Shown here one piece after another: positions 6,665 through 13,473 of a stretch of DNA of 13,473 nucleotides. The stretch is from Planctomycetota bacterium (lineage in GTDB: Bacteria; Planctomycetota; UBA1135; UBA2386): assembly GCA_016793305.1 (NCBI GenBank), contig JAEUHU010000506.1, positions 1 to 13,473 of the forward strand, given 5' to 3'. The position numbers and the translations under genes are program-made. The notes below the pieces were generated by a model that did not search any database, was not told the origin of the DNA, and saw nothing but the letters and a program-made list of their open reading frames with translations. The first letter of the stretch is position 1; each line of letters starts with the position of its first letter.

Positions 6665-7723
6665 TCACGCGGTGGTCGCGACGGGCAAGCCGATGGAACG
6701 GCGGCCGTCTTGGCTCTGCGGATGGATGCTGCGCGGCCCCCAGTCCTGCCGCCAACCGAGCGCCTCGGCGACGGTCAGGTTGCGCGGCAGCAGGCCCAGC
6801 CGCACGCCAGGGCTGTGAGGCTCCTTGTCGCGGTTGAAGCGCTTGCGCACGTAGTTCCGGTAGGCGAGGAACAGGTTCATGTGGCCGCGCAGGAACTCGC
6901 CCTTCTTCGTCACCAGCCACGACTGGCGGCGCAAGCGCCCGAGGTTGTCCCGGGTCATCGCCAGTGTGGTGTTGATCGGGAACAGCGGATTGCATGTCGT
7001 CCGGGCCTGCTTGCTCGACGTCGTCAGGTGCACGACGCGCTTGCCGAACACCTCGTTCGCGATCGTCGCGTAGCTGCTCTTCTGGTCGGTCTCCAGCACC
7101 AGGTCGCTGCCTTCGATTCGGCGATCGAGATCCTGCATCACCTTCAGCACGCACTCGCGACTCTGGTCGGGCCGCGGCCCGACGAGCAGTTCTTCGCGAT
7201 CCTGCCAGGCTCGACGTTCCGTGCCCTGCGCAGCCAACCGGCGCGACGAGCCGACCTCGGTGGTGACCACGAACCAGTGCTCGCGCTCGATCAGCACCGG
7301 CATCGTCAGCGTGCGGATCGAGGCGTGCTCGTAGGTCTCCTCTTCGTCGAGTTGGTAGACGCGGCCGGCGGGCAGTCGGGCGCTGAGGTTCTCGTGCAGG
7401 AAGCCGGCGTGGCGGGCGAGCTTGCGCGCCTTCCGCTGCAGGGCCGAGACGCCCATCTTCTGGTTGCGGGCCGACTGCCGGTAGCCGACTCCACTGATCA
7501 GCGCCTCGAACAGCCTCGGGTTGACCTCGGGCCGCCGATCGCCGCCGTCGAGGCGGAAGGTCGGTTCCGAGAAGGTGTGGCGGCACGCTTTGCAGCGGAA
7601 CCGCTGCTCGCGCTTCGTTCGCCCTTTCGGGTCGAAGTAGCCGTGGTAGATGAAGAACCTGCGGGTTGGCTGCAGGTGGTTCGGACAGGCCTGGAACGGG
7701 CAGAACGGGGGCGTGAAGACCAT
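6665..7723 (-). CDS. Transposase with N-terminal zinc ribbon and DDE-type core
   Basis: The 352-residue protein starts at ATG 7723. GAGGAGAG lies two bases before that codon; an upstream TTG at 7765 is in frame but unlikely. A zinc ribbon is formed by C8, C13, C44 and C47 (FCPFQACPNH and RFRCKACRHTFS), like InsA of IS1 or the ribbon of IS1595 transposases. A helix-turn-helix-like stretch follows at about 70-100. The catalytic core shows YQLDEEETYE (D126) and LETDQKSSY (D213), followed by a basic region (GRLRRQSWL, RNYVRKRFNRD) typical of the IS1 group. The third acidic residue cannot be assigned by eye; D259 and E276 are candidates. The gene is fully contained between inverted repeats and shows no frameshift, so the enzyme is probably functional. 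It may also mobilise the miniature element at 11863. The family assignment within IS1/IS1595-like elements is tentative. Confidence 0.85.
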   Translation of the reverse strand: MVFTPPFCPFQACPNHLQPTRRFFIYHGYFDPKGRTKREQRFRCKACRHTFSEPTFRLDGGDRRPEVNPRLFEALISGVGYRQSARNQKMGVSALQRKARKLARHAGFLHENLSARLPAGRVYQLDEEETYEHASIRTLTMPVLIEREHWFVVTTEVGSSRRLAAQGTERRAWQDREELLVGPRPDQSRECVLKVMQDLDRRIEGSDLVLETDQKSSYATIANEVFGKRVVHLTTSSKQARTTCNPLFPINTTLAMTRDNLGRLRRQSWLVTKKGEFLRGHMNLFLAYRNYVRKRFNRDKEPHSPGVRLGLLPRNLTVAEALGWRQDWGPRSIHPQSQDGRRSIGLPVATTA

Positions 7724-7724
7724 G

Positions 7725-7756
7725 ACTCTCCTCGCCTGCACCGACACGGTGCGAGG
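7725..7756 (-). promoter_or_regulatory. Hairpin sequestering the transposase Shine-Dalgarno sequence
   Basis: On the minus strand, CCTCGC (7756-7751) can pair with GCGAGG (7735-7730), with an inner ACCG/CGGT stem, a UGU loop and a 4-nt bulge. The last bases of the stem overlap the ribosome site GAGGAGAG just before ATG 7723. In other insertion sequences such hairpins block translation of read-through transcripts; that role is inferred here. Confidence 0.4.
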
Positions 7757-7815
7757 CGGGAGCAATGTGTCTCGTTCTGCTCAGCGGTCGCAGAAATCGC
7801 GGAGAACCGCTGCGA

Positions 7816-7834
7816 CAACACGCAAGGGATCAGT
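7816..7834 (-). repeat. IS terminal inverted repeat, right
   Basis: Reverse complement of the left end over 19 bp. Beyond this the two ends differ (GTGCTGCC on the left, TCGCAGCG on the right). The outer two bases, TT at 7835-7836, extend the match and reach into the stop codon of the protease gene. Confidence 0.9.
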
Positions 7835-7835
7835 T

Positions 7836-10226
7836 TCAGATGTTGCCGAACATCAGGTCGAGTGCGTTCGAGACCAGCACGTTCGCCGGGTTCGAGCCCA
7901 GCGGCACGAGCAAGGCGGTCTGCAGGTAGATGTGCGAGTTGACCAGCGTCGGGTTGGGGGGGATCGGCAGCGTCCACGGCGTCGAGGGGCCGGCCAGCGG
8001 CGGCATGATGACGAGGATCGTCGTGTTCAGGTACTGGTTGCAGCCTGGGGCGCCCGCATAGCCGAGGTCGATGCCGCCGGGGATGCTCGCGTAGTCCAGC
8101 ACCAACACGGCCGTGCTGGCGGCTGGGTTCGGCACGTTGCCGAACACCATCAGATGCGACGTGCCGATGATCGGCCGGTTGACCGGTGTCAGGGTCAGGC
8201 CCGGAGCATCGCTGGTGACCGTCTTCGGTAGTTCGGTGGACAGGTCGGTGCTCGGCGGGACACCCACGCCGCCGCGGGACCATCCGACCACCGCGAGGTC
8301 GATCTGGTTCGGCATCGCGCGGTAGCGGAACTCGGCTTCCCCGTTGCTGCGCAGCACCAGCTGGAACGTGTTGCCGGCGCCGTAGGTGCCGGTCGTGTAG
8401 TGGGGCACGCCGTTCCAGGTGAAGTAGACGGCCGTATTGCTCGGATCGACGTCGAAGTGCGTCGTGCCGGCGACGTTCGGGGCCAGGTCCATCCAGGCCG
8501 GGGCGAAGCGGGCGGCGCCGCTCGCGAGCTCACCGACCGTCGGACTGTAGTCGACCGACGTCTGCGTGTTCGACAGCCACAGGAAGCCGTTCGACACCAT
8601 GCGCACCGAGGTGGTCGTGCCGCCAGGGAAGTTGAACGAGAACGGCAGCGCATGCGTCGTCAGCGCATCGTCGCCGTGCGCGAGGCTGGCGCTGGTCGGC
8701 GTGAACCAGGCGGGTGTGCCGTCGCTCACCGAGTAGCCGCCAGCGACCGGCGTGAAGCGGATCACGCGCGGCGTGGCGACCGTGCCGCCGAGGTCGAACG
8801 TGTTGGCTGCGAACGACTGGGCGATCGAGCCGAAACTCTGGTAGCAACCCACGCCGAAGGTCGTCGCGGTCGCCACGACGCTGGCGGCCGGGACCAGCGT
8901 GTCGACCGTCGTGGCACCCGAGTTGTTCGGGTCGAGCCAGTTCGACAGCCGCGAGCTGTTGGTCCCGCCGCCGGTCCAGGAAACCGAGAAGCGGCCGTAC
9001 CAGTCGGACAGGTTGTTGCCGCAGGCTGCGTAGCCGCCGTGCAGTTGCCCGATGATCCGGTGGTTCGGATCGAACAGCGGCGAGCCCGACGAGCCCGGCT
9101 CGGTCGTGCCCGTGTCCCAGTCGATGATCCGGATGTGGCTGCCGTTGCCCGGGCTGGTCGTGCCGAGGTAGGTCGTGGTCGTGGTCGCGTTGTTCTCGAA
9201 CGAGATCTTCTTCGCATCGCCACTCGGGTGGTGGATGCAGACAGCGGACGAGGAGTCTGCGGAGCTCCGGTTCCAGCCGGCGTAGGTGATGCCCCAGGCC
9301 GCGTTCGGCGTGCTGTTGAGCTCGAGCAGCGTGAAGTCCGAGGTGGCGCTGCCTGCCCGCCAGGTGGCACCCGACGTGAACTGCGTCAGCGGTGCGCCGC
9401 TGCCGCCGCAGGTGGCATTCTCGTAGTTCCAGTAGACGATCAGCGAACCGGCCGAGCCGCTGGTGACTCCGCAGTGGTCGGCGGTGAGGAAGAAGTTGCG
9501 GCCGTCCTGGAGCGTGTTGTTGATCATCGCTCCGGTGCAGAAGATCGAGCCCGACGACGACATTGCCGCGATCGCCGGGATCTCGTTGGCCCAGGCCGCT
9601 CCTTGCGCGCAGGTCACGTCGACGTTGCACGAGCCCGAGCCGTCGACGCCTAGCGCGTCGTTGCCAGCGCCGAAGAAGCGGTAGCCGGAGCCGATCTGGA
9701 TCAAGTCGAGCGCCACCTGCGGCCGCGACGCGGTCGGCACGTAGACCTCGACGACGATCTCGTCGGTGCCCACGATCGGCGTCCACAGCTCTCCGGTCGG
9801 CGAGTGGTCGGTGGCGTCGAAGGGCCGCAGGATCGACGTGTAGTCCGACGAGTAGACCATCATCCGCGCGCCGGCCGGCATCCTGAACTGCTGGAAGCCG
9901 AGGTTCACGTGGCTGCTGTTGGGCGCCTGGATGCGCAACCGCCACAGCGACCAGGTCGCGTCGAGCGTGTCCCACGAGCCGTGCGTGGTCGGGTTCGCCT
10001 GCACGGCGAACGGCATGGCATAGCGCGCGGGCAGACTGCTCTGGCGGCGTCGCACGTCCTCCTGCGAGATCGCCAGGCGGTCGATCACCGGCACAGCCAG
10101 GCTCGCAACCTGGCCGAGCGGTCGGGCCGCGGGGTGGATGCGGCCGACGGGATCGATGGTCTGCGCGGAAACGACGGCGGAGACCGCCGTGAACGCCGTC
10201 AACGCGGCGAGTGCGGATCGGATCAT
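7836..10226 (-). CDS. Secreted lysyl-endopeptidase-like serine protease with beta-rich C-terminal modules
   Basis: The start chosen is ATG 10226, because it begins a signal peptide (MIRSALAALTAFTAVSAVVSAQ). The frame is open further upstream but without protein-like sequence. The mature 796-residue precursor has a propeptide/beta region up to about 195, then a trypsin-fold domain (about 200-435). The triad is visible: FFLTADHCG (H251), SDFTLLEL (D297) and EPGSSGSPLF (S380), followed by IIGQLHGGYAACG. This arrangement with paired cysteines resembles lysyl endopeptidases (family S1). Residues about 485-670 form a module with VSNGFLWLS, APAWMDLAPN and FQLVLRSNGEAEFRY, close to nidogen-like domains. 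The last 110 residues (PIPPNPTLVNSHIYLQ...SNALDLMFGN) look like a C-terminal domain common in secreted planctomycete proteins, perhaps for surface retention. No ribosome site is visible. The stop overlaps the outermost base of the extended insertion-sequence repeat. Confidence 0.88.
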   Translation of the reverse strand: MIRSALAALTAFTAVSAVVSAQTIDPVGRIHPAARPLGQVASLAVPVIDRLAISQEDVRRRQSSLPARYAMPFAVQANPTTHGSWDTLDATWSLWRLRIQAPNSSHVNLGFQQFRMPAGARMMVYSSDYTSILRPFDATDHSPTGELWTPIVGTDEIVVEVYVPTASRPQVALDLIQIGSGYRFFGAGNDALGVDGSGSCNVDVTCAQGAAWANEIPAIAAMSSSGSIFCTGAMINNTLQDGRNFFLTADHCGVTSGSAGSLIVYWNYENATCGGSGAPLTQFTSGATWRAGSATSDFTLLELNSTPNAAWGITYAGWNRSSADSSSAVCIHHPSGDAKKISFENNATTTTTYLGTTSPGNGSHIRIIDWDTGTTEPGSSGSPLFDPNHRIIGQLHGGYAACGNNLSDWYGRFSVSWTGGGTNSSRLSNWLDPNNSGATTVDTLVPAASVVATATTFGVGCYQSFGSIAQSFAANTFDLGGTVATPRVIRFTPVAGGYSVSDGTPAWFTPTSASLAHGDDALTTHALPFSFNFPGGTTTSVRMVSNGFLWLSNTQTSVDYSPTVGELASGAARFAPAWMDLAPNVAGTTHFDVDPSNTAVYFTWNGVPHYTTGTYGAGNTFQLVLRSNGEAEFRYRAMPNQIDLAVVGWSRGGVGVPPSTDLSTELPKTVTSDAPGLTLTPVNRPIIGTSHLMVFGNVPNPAASTAVLVLDYASIPGGIDLGYAGAPGCNQYLNTTILVIMPPLAGPSTPWTLPIPPNPTLVNSHIYLQTALLVPLGSNPANVLVSNALDLMFGNI

Positions 10227-10367
10227 GGGTGGGAGGCGAAACGAGGCCAGGGCCTGGGGCACGGCCTTGGACGACTCGAGTGTAACCGGGGGTTCCCCGT
10301 TTTGGCCCGGGCTGAGCACCCGCCGGTTCTGCGCCCTTCCGCACCCGCGCCGCCTGGCTAGCCTGTT

Positions 10368-10396
10368 CGCCCCCGATCCCGGTGGATGCGGGGGCG
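10368..10396 (+). promoter_or_regulatory. Hairpin directly upstream of the HtrA-type gene start
   Basis: CGCCCCC (10368-10374) pairs with GGGGGCG (10390-10396). An inner ATCC/GGAT stem encloses a CGGT loop. The right arm is the only purine-rich, Shine-Dalgarno-like stretch before ATG 10406 and ends nine bases from it, so folding would hide it. A role in translation control is inferred. The rest of the 179-bp divergent spacer (10227-10405) shows no confident promoter. Confidence 0.35.
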
Positions 10397-10405
10397 AACC
10401 GATCC

Positions 10406-11845
<1,440 letters not shown>

Positions 11846-11862
11846 GCGGGTGCGCCGCGGAA

Positions 11863-11884
11863 ACTGATCCCTTGAGTGTTGGTG
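11863..11884 (+). repeat. MITE terminal inverted repeat, left
   Basis: ACTGATCCCTTG, then AG, then TGTTGGTG. Preceded by AA as at both insertion-sequence ends. Differs from the insertion-sequence left end only at positions 13 and 23 of 27. Confidence 0.85.
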
Positions 11885-11953
11885 TTGCCACAGCCCCCCA
11901 ACTGGAGGCGCCGTCGGCCCGTCCTGCCGAATCCTGGGATCGCAGGAGGTCGG

Positions 11954-11975
11954 CACCAACAGCCAAGGGATCAGT
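11954..11975 (-). repeat. MITE terminal inverted repeat, right
   Basis: Read on the minus strand: ACTGATCCCTTG, then GC, then TGTTGGTG. It pairs with the left repeat over 20 of 22 positions. The outer two bases are GG rather than AA, suggesting that the element proper starts at ACTG. Confidence 0.85.
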
Positions 11976-12035
11976 CCCTGCGGCGCTCGTGCGTGGGGAC
12001 GAAGCGCTCGCCATGATGCGCGGCGACACATCGCC

Positions 12036-12710
12036 ATGCGCACGCCCCGTTCCGCGTCGTTCCTCGTCCTGTCCCCGGTCCTCGGGTTCGCCGCCTGCGG
12101 CGTGCCAGCACCGCCGGACTTCGCCACGTTCACCGACTTCGCCGCGATGGGCAAGGTCGACGAGGTGCGGGCCGGCCTCGCCGCCCACCCGGAATGGGCC
12201 AAGGCGCAGTTGCCTGGCTCCGGGCGCACGGCGCTGCACAGCGCCGCCTTGTTGGGTCGGGTCGAGGTCGCCCAGGTGCTGTGCGAGGCTGGTGCGGACG
12301 TCGCCGCGGTGACGTCCGACGAGAATGCCACGCCGCTGCACACCGCGGCCGAGCGGGGCCAGGACGACTTCGTCGCGTTCCTGCTGACCAGGAAGCCGCC
12401 GCTCGAAGCGAAGGACCGCTTCGGCCGCACGCCGCTCGCCGCGGCGTGCTGGGGGGCGGGACCCTACCAGCATCTGGTGCGCATCCTGCTCGAGGCCGGG
12501 GCCCAGGTCGAGGCGACCGATGCCACCGGCTTCACGCCGCTGATGCTGGCGGCAGTGCACGGCAATCCGGACGTCCTGGGCGTGCTGCTGCAACGTGGCG
12601 CCAAGGTCGACGTCGTCGCCGAAGACGGGCGCACGGCGCTGTCGGTGGCCCGCGACGGGGGGCACGCCGAGGCCGTGACCTTGCTGGAGCAGGCCGGCGC
12701 CAGGAAGTAG
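12036..12710 (+). CDS. Ankyrin-repeat lipoprotein
   Basis: The 224-residue protein begins with a basic N-terminus and a hydrophobic run ending in GFAAC, a slightly atypical lipobox with C21 as the likely lipidated residue. It is therefore probably membrane-anchored outside the cytoplasm. After a short linker (about 22-60) come four to five ankyrin repeats: GRTALHSAALLGRVEVAQVL (from 63), ATPLHTAAERGQDDFVAFLL (from 98), GRTPLAAACWG...LVRILLEAGAQVEA (130-160), GFTPLMLAAVHGNPDVLGVLL (165-185) and GRTALSVARDGGHAEAVTLL (198-217). Ankyrin stacks are protein-binding scaffolds; the partner is unknown. The start ATG has no clear ribosome site. The gene is preceded by the miniature transposon and followed by the promoter of the GntR-ABC operon, so it is probably a single-gene unit whose own promoter may lie in or next to the MITE. 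Confidence 0.85.
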   Translation: MRTPRSASFLVLSPVLGFAACGVPAPPDFATFTDFAAMGKVDEVRAGLAAHPEWAKAQLPGSGRTALHSAALLGRVEVAQVLCEAGADVAAVTSDENATPLHTAAERGQDDFVAFLLTRKPPLEAKDRFGRTPLAAACWGAGPYQHLVRILLEAGAQVEATDATGFTPLMLAAVHGNPDVLGVLLQRGAKVDVVAEDGRTALSVARDGGHAEAVTLLEQAGARK

Positions 12711-12734
12711 TCGGCGCGAAGCGGCCTTCGGGGC

Positions 12735-12763
12735 TTGCACGACTGTTCTAGTTGCACTAGAAC
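12735..12763 (+). promoter_or_regulatory. Sigma70-like promoter of the GntR-ABC operon
   Basis: TTGCAC (12735-12740) and TAGAAC (12758-12763) are separated by 17 bp, the optimal spacing for a housekeeping promoter. The -10 and most of the spacer lie within the palindrome at 12743-12765. The stretch is more AT-rich than its surroundings. The first gene starts 23 bp after the -10 box. Confidence 0.5.
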
Positions 12764-12765
12764 AG
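12743..12765. promoter_or_regulatory. Probable GntR operator (perfect palindrome)
   Basis: A perfect 10-bp inverted repeat, CTGTTCTAGT and ACTAGAACAG, is separated by TGC. It overlaps the -10 box and lies 21 bp before the regulator gene. Dimeric GntR proteins bind such symmetric sites, and YtrA-type operators often contain CTAGT/ACTAG halves, so autorepression of the operon is likely. Confidence 0.7.
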
Positions 12766-12785
12766 TAGAAACACTGCGAGCGCCC

Positions 12786-13190
12786 ATGCTGATCCGCGTC
12801 GACCCGACCTCCGCCGAGCCCCTGTTCGAACAGGTGGTGTTCGCCGTCAAGACGGCGGTGGCGCGTGGCCAGGCGCAGGCGGGCGACAAGCTGCCGAGCG
12901 TGCGCGAGCTGGCGCGCGACCTCGGCATCAACCCGAACACCGTCGTGCGCGCCTACGAGGCGCTCGAGCGCGACGGGGTGATCGTGCGCCGCCAGGGCGC
13001 CGGCTGCTTCCTGACCGGCGGCGGCAGCGAGCTGGCGACGGCGGAGCGGCGGCGGCAGCTGCAGGCGTTGCTGCGCAAGGCGGCGACCGAGGCCTTCCAC
13101 CTCGGCTTCACCGCGGCCGACGTCGAGAAGGCGCTGCGGCAGTGTCTCGAGCAGATCGACTTCGGTGGGGGCAAGGAGAGTCCGTCATGA
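12786..13190 (+). CDS. GntR-family transcriptional regulator, YtrA-like
   Basis: The 134-residue protein starts at ATG 12786. A winged helix-turn-helix domain spans about 10-78: EPLFEQVVFAVKTAVARG, then the recognition region LPSVRELARDLGINPNTVVRAYEAL, and the wing GVIVRRQGAGCFL. Only about 55 residues follow, too short for a ligand domain of the FadR, HutC or MocR kind. That length is typical of the YtrA subfamily, which controls adjacent ABC transporter genes. The next gene overlaps it by an ATGA junction and encodes an ABC ATPase, which fits. A perfect palindrome over the promoter is the likely autoregulatory operator. The inducer is unknown; known YtrA systems often respond to cell-envelope-active compounds. 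Confidence 0.9.
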   Translation: MLIRVDPTSAEPLFEQVVFAVKTAVARGQAQAGDKLPSVRELARDLGINPNTVVRAYEALERDGVIVRRQGAGCFLTGGGSELATAERRRQLQALLRKAATEAFHLGFTAADVEKALRQCLEQIDFGGGKESPS

Positions 13191-13473
13191 ACGATCCCGT
13201 GGTCGCGTTCACCGGCGTGCAGCGCTGGTTCCGTTCTCGCGTCGTCCTTCGCGGGCTCGACCTGCGCATCGAACCGGGCCAGGTCTACGCCCTGCTCGGC
13301 CGCAACGGCTCGGGCAAGTCGACGGCGCTGCGCATCCTGCTCGGCTTCCTGCGGCCGCACGCGGGGCAGGCCCAGGTGTTCGGCGTCGACAGCGCCCGGC
13401 TCGGCCCCGCCGAGCGCGCGCGCATCGGCTACGTCGGCGAGGAGCACCGGCTCTACGCGACGATGACGGTCGG
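13187..13473 (+). CDS. ABC transporter ATP-binding protein (partial, C-terminus off window)
   Basis: The gene starts at ATG 13187, sharing ATGA with the regulator stop, with AAGGAG (13173-13178) eight bases upstream. This is the clearest ribosome site in the window. The visible 95 residues contain the A-loop/strand region (VQRWFRSRVVLRGLDLRIEPGQVYALL), Walker A GRNGSGKST (38-46), and the Q-loop region IGYVGEEHRLYATMTV. There the usual Gln is replaced by Glu (VGEE), a change common in YtrB/CcmA-like ATPases. It should energise a membrane partner encoded to the right of the window, either an exporter or a membrane-stress system. Signature and Walker B motifs lie beyond the edge. Confidence 0.88.
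   Translation, partial: MNDPVVAFTGVQRWFRSRVVLRGLDLRIEPGQVYALLGRNGSGKSTALRILLGFLRPHAGQAQVFGVDSARLGPAERARIGYVGEEHRLYATMTV

Larger units (their letters stand above)
6598..7834 (-). mobile_element. Complete insertion sequence, IS1/IS1595-like transposase
   Basis: This 1,237-bp element is bounded by perfect 19-bp terminal inverted repeats, ACTGATCCCTTGCGTGTTG. The identity extends outward by two more bases (AA/TT), so the true ends may be 6596 and 7836. It contains a single transposase gene on the minus strand, with a 67-bp non-coding left end and a 111-bp right end. No target-site duplication is evident in the bases next to either end. It separates the stop of the radical SAM gene (6591) from the stop of the convergent protease gene (7836). 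The intact frame and perfect repeats suggest recent activity. Confidence 0.88.
11863..11975. mobile_element. MITE related to the insertion sequence at 6598-7834
   Basis: This 113-bp non-coding element is bounded by inverted repeats that share ACTGATCCCTTG and TGTTGGTG with the insertion-sequence ends, with two mismatched bases between those blocks. Its left end matches the left end of the insertion sequence at 25 of 27 positions. The interior has no open frame of note. It has the expected form of a miniature inverted-repeat element moved by the transposase in trans. As RNA, its two ends would form a 22-bp imperfect stem. It lies 17 bp after the HtrA-type gene stop and 60 bp before the ankyrin gene start. 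No target duplication is apparent. Confidence 0.82.

Noticed and set aside
6587..7845. Target-site duplication around the insertion sequence
   Set aside because: The 8-9 bases next to either end were compared for both possible end definitions and do not match.
10287..10303. CGGGG/CCCCG mini-hairpin followed by TTTT on the plus strand
   Set aside because: The stem is only 5 bp and there is no plus-strand gene upstream to terminate; it lies in a divergent promoter region.

Overview
The window is about 13.5 kb of very GC-rich bacterial DNA. Almost every frame stays open by chance, so coding frames were chosen by recognisable protein families, motifs and context. Large secreted proteins point to Planctomycetota: a calcineurin-like phosphoesterase fused to a LamG domain, and a lysyl-endopeptidase-like protease with long beta-rich C-terminal modules. 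Only some genes have a clear Shine-Dalgarno sequence. The phylum is inferred from gene style, since no rRNA or marker gene is present.

Layout. 1-4084 (minus strand): phosphoesterase-LamG protein, class I SAM methyltransferase 10 bp behind it, and after a 211-bp gap a saccharopine-dehydrogenase-family protein that runs off the left edge. 4085-4364: divergent spacer with three stable hairpins. Read on the minus strand they look like a short structured RNA ending in an intrinsic terminator. 4365-6591 (plus): a Gfo/Idh/MocA-type oxidoreductase overlapped by a radical SAM enzyme, probably one two-gene operon. 6598-7834: a complete insertion sequence (minus-strand transposase, 19-bp perfect terminal inverted repeats) wedged between the ends of two convergent genes. 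7836-10226 (minus): secreted trypsin-fold protease. 10406-11845 (plus): HtrA/Deg-type protease without a signal peptide, divergent from the previous one. 11863-11975: a 113-bp miniature element whose ends match those of the insertion sequence, so it is very probably a MITE mobilised by that transposase. 12036-12710 (plus): ankyrin-repeat lipoprotein. 12786-13473 (plus): a YtrA-like GntR repressor translationally coupled to an ABC transporter ATPase that runs off the right edge, behind a promoter overlapped by a perfect palindrome.

The genes do not form one pathway. The clearest functional units are the oxidoreductase/radical SAM pair, the autoregulated GntR-ABC operon, and the autonomous/non-autonomous transposon pair. 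The least explained signals are the structured RNA upstream of the phosphoesterase, the oxidoreductase/radical SAM pair with its reduced auxiliary-cluster motif, and the habit of the mobile elements of sitting directly behind stop codons.
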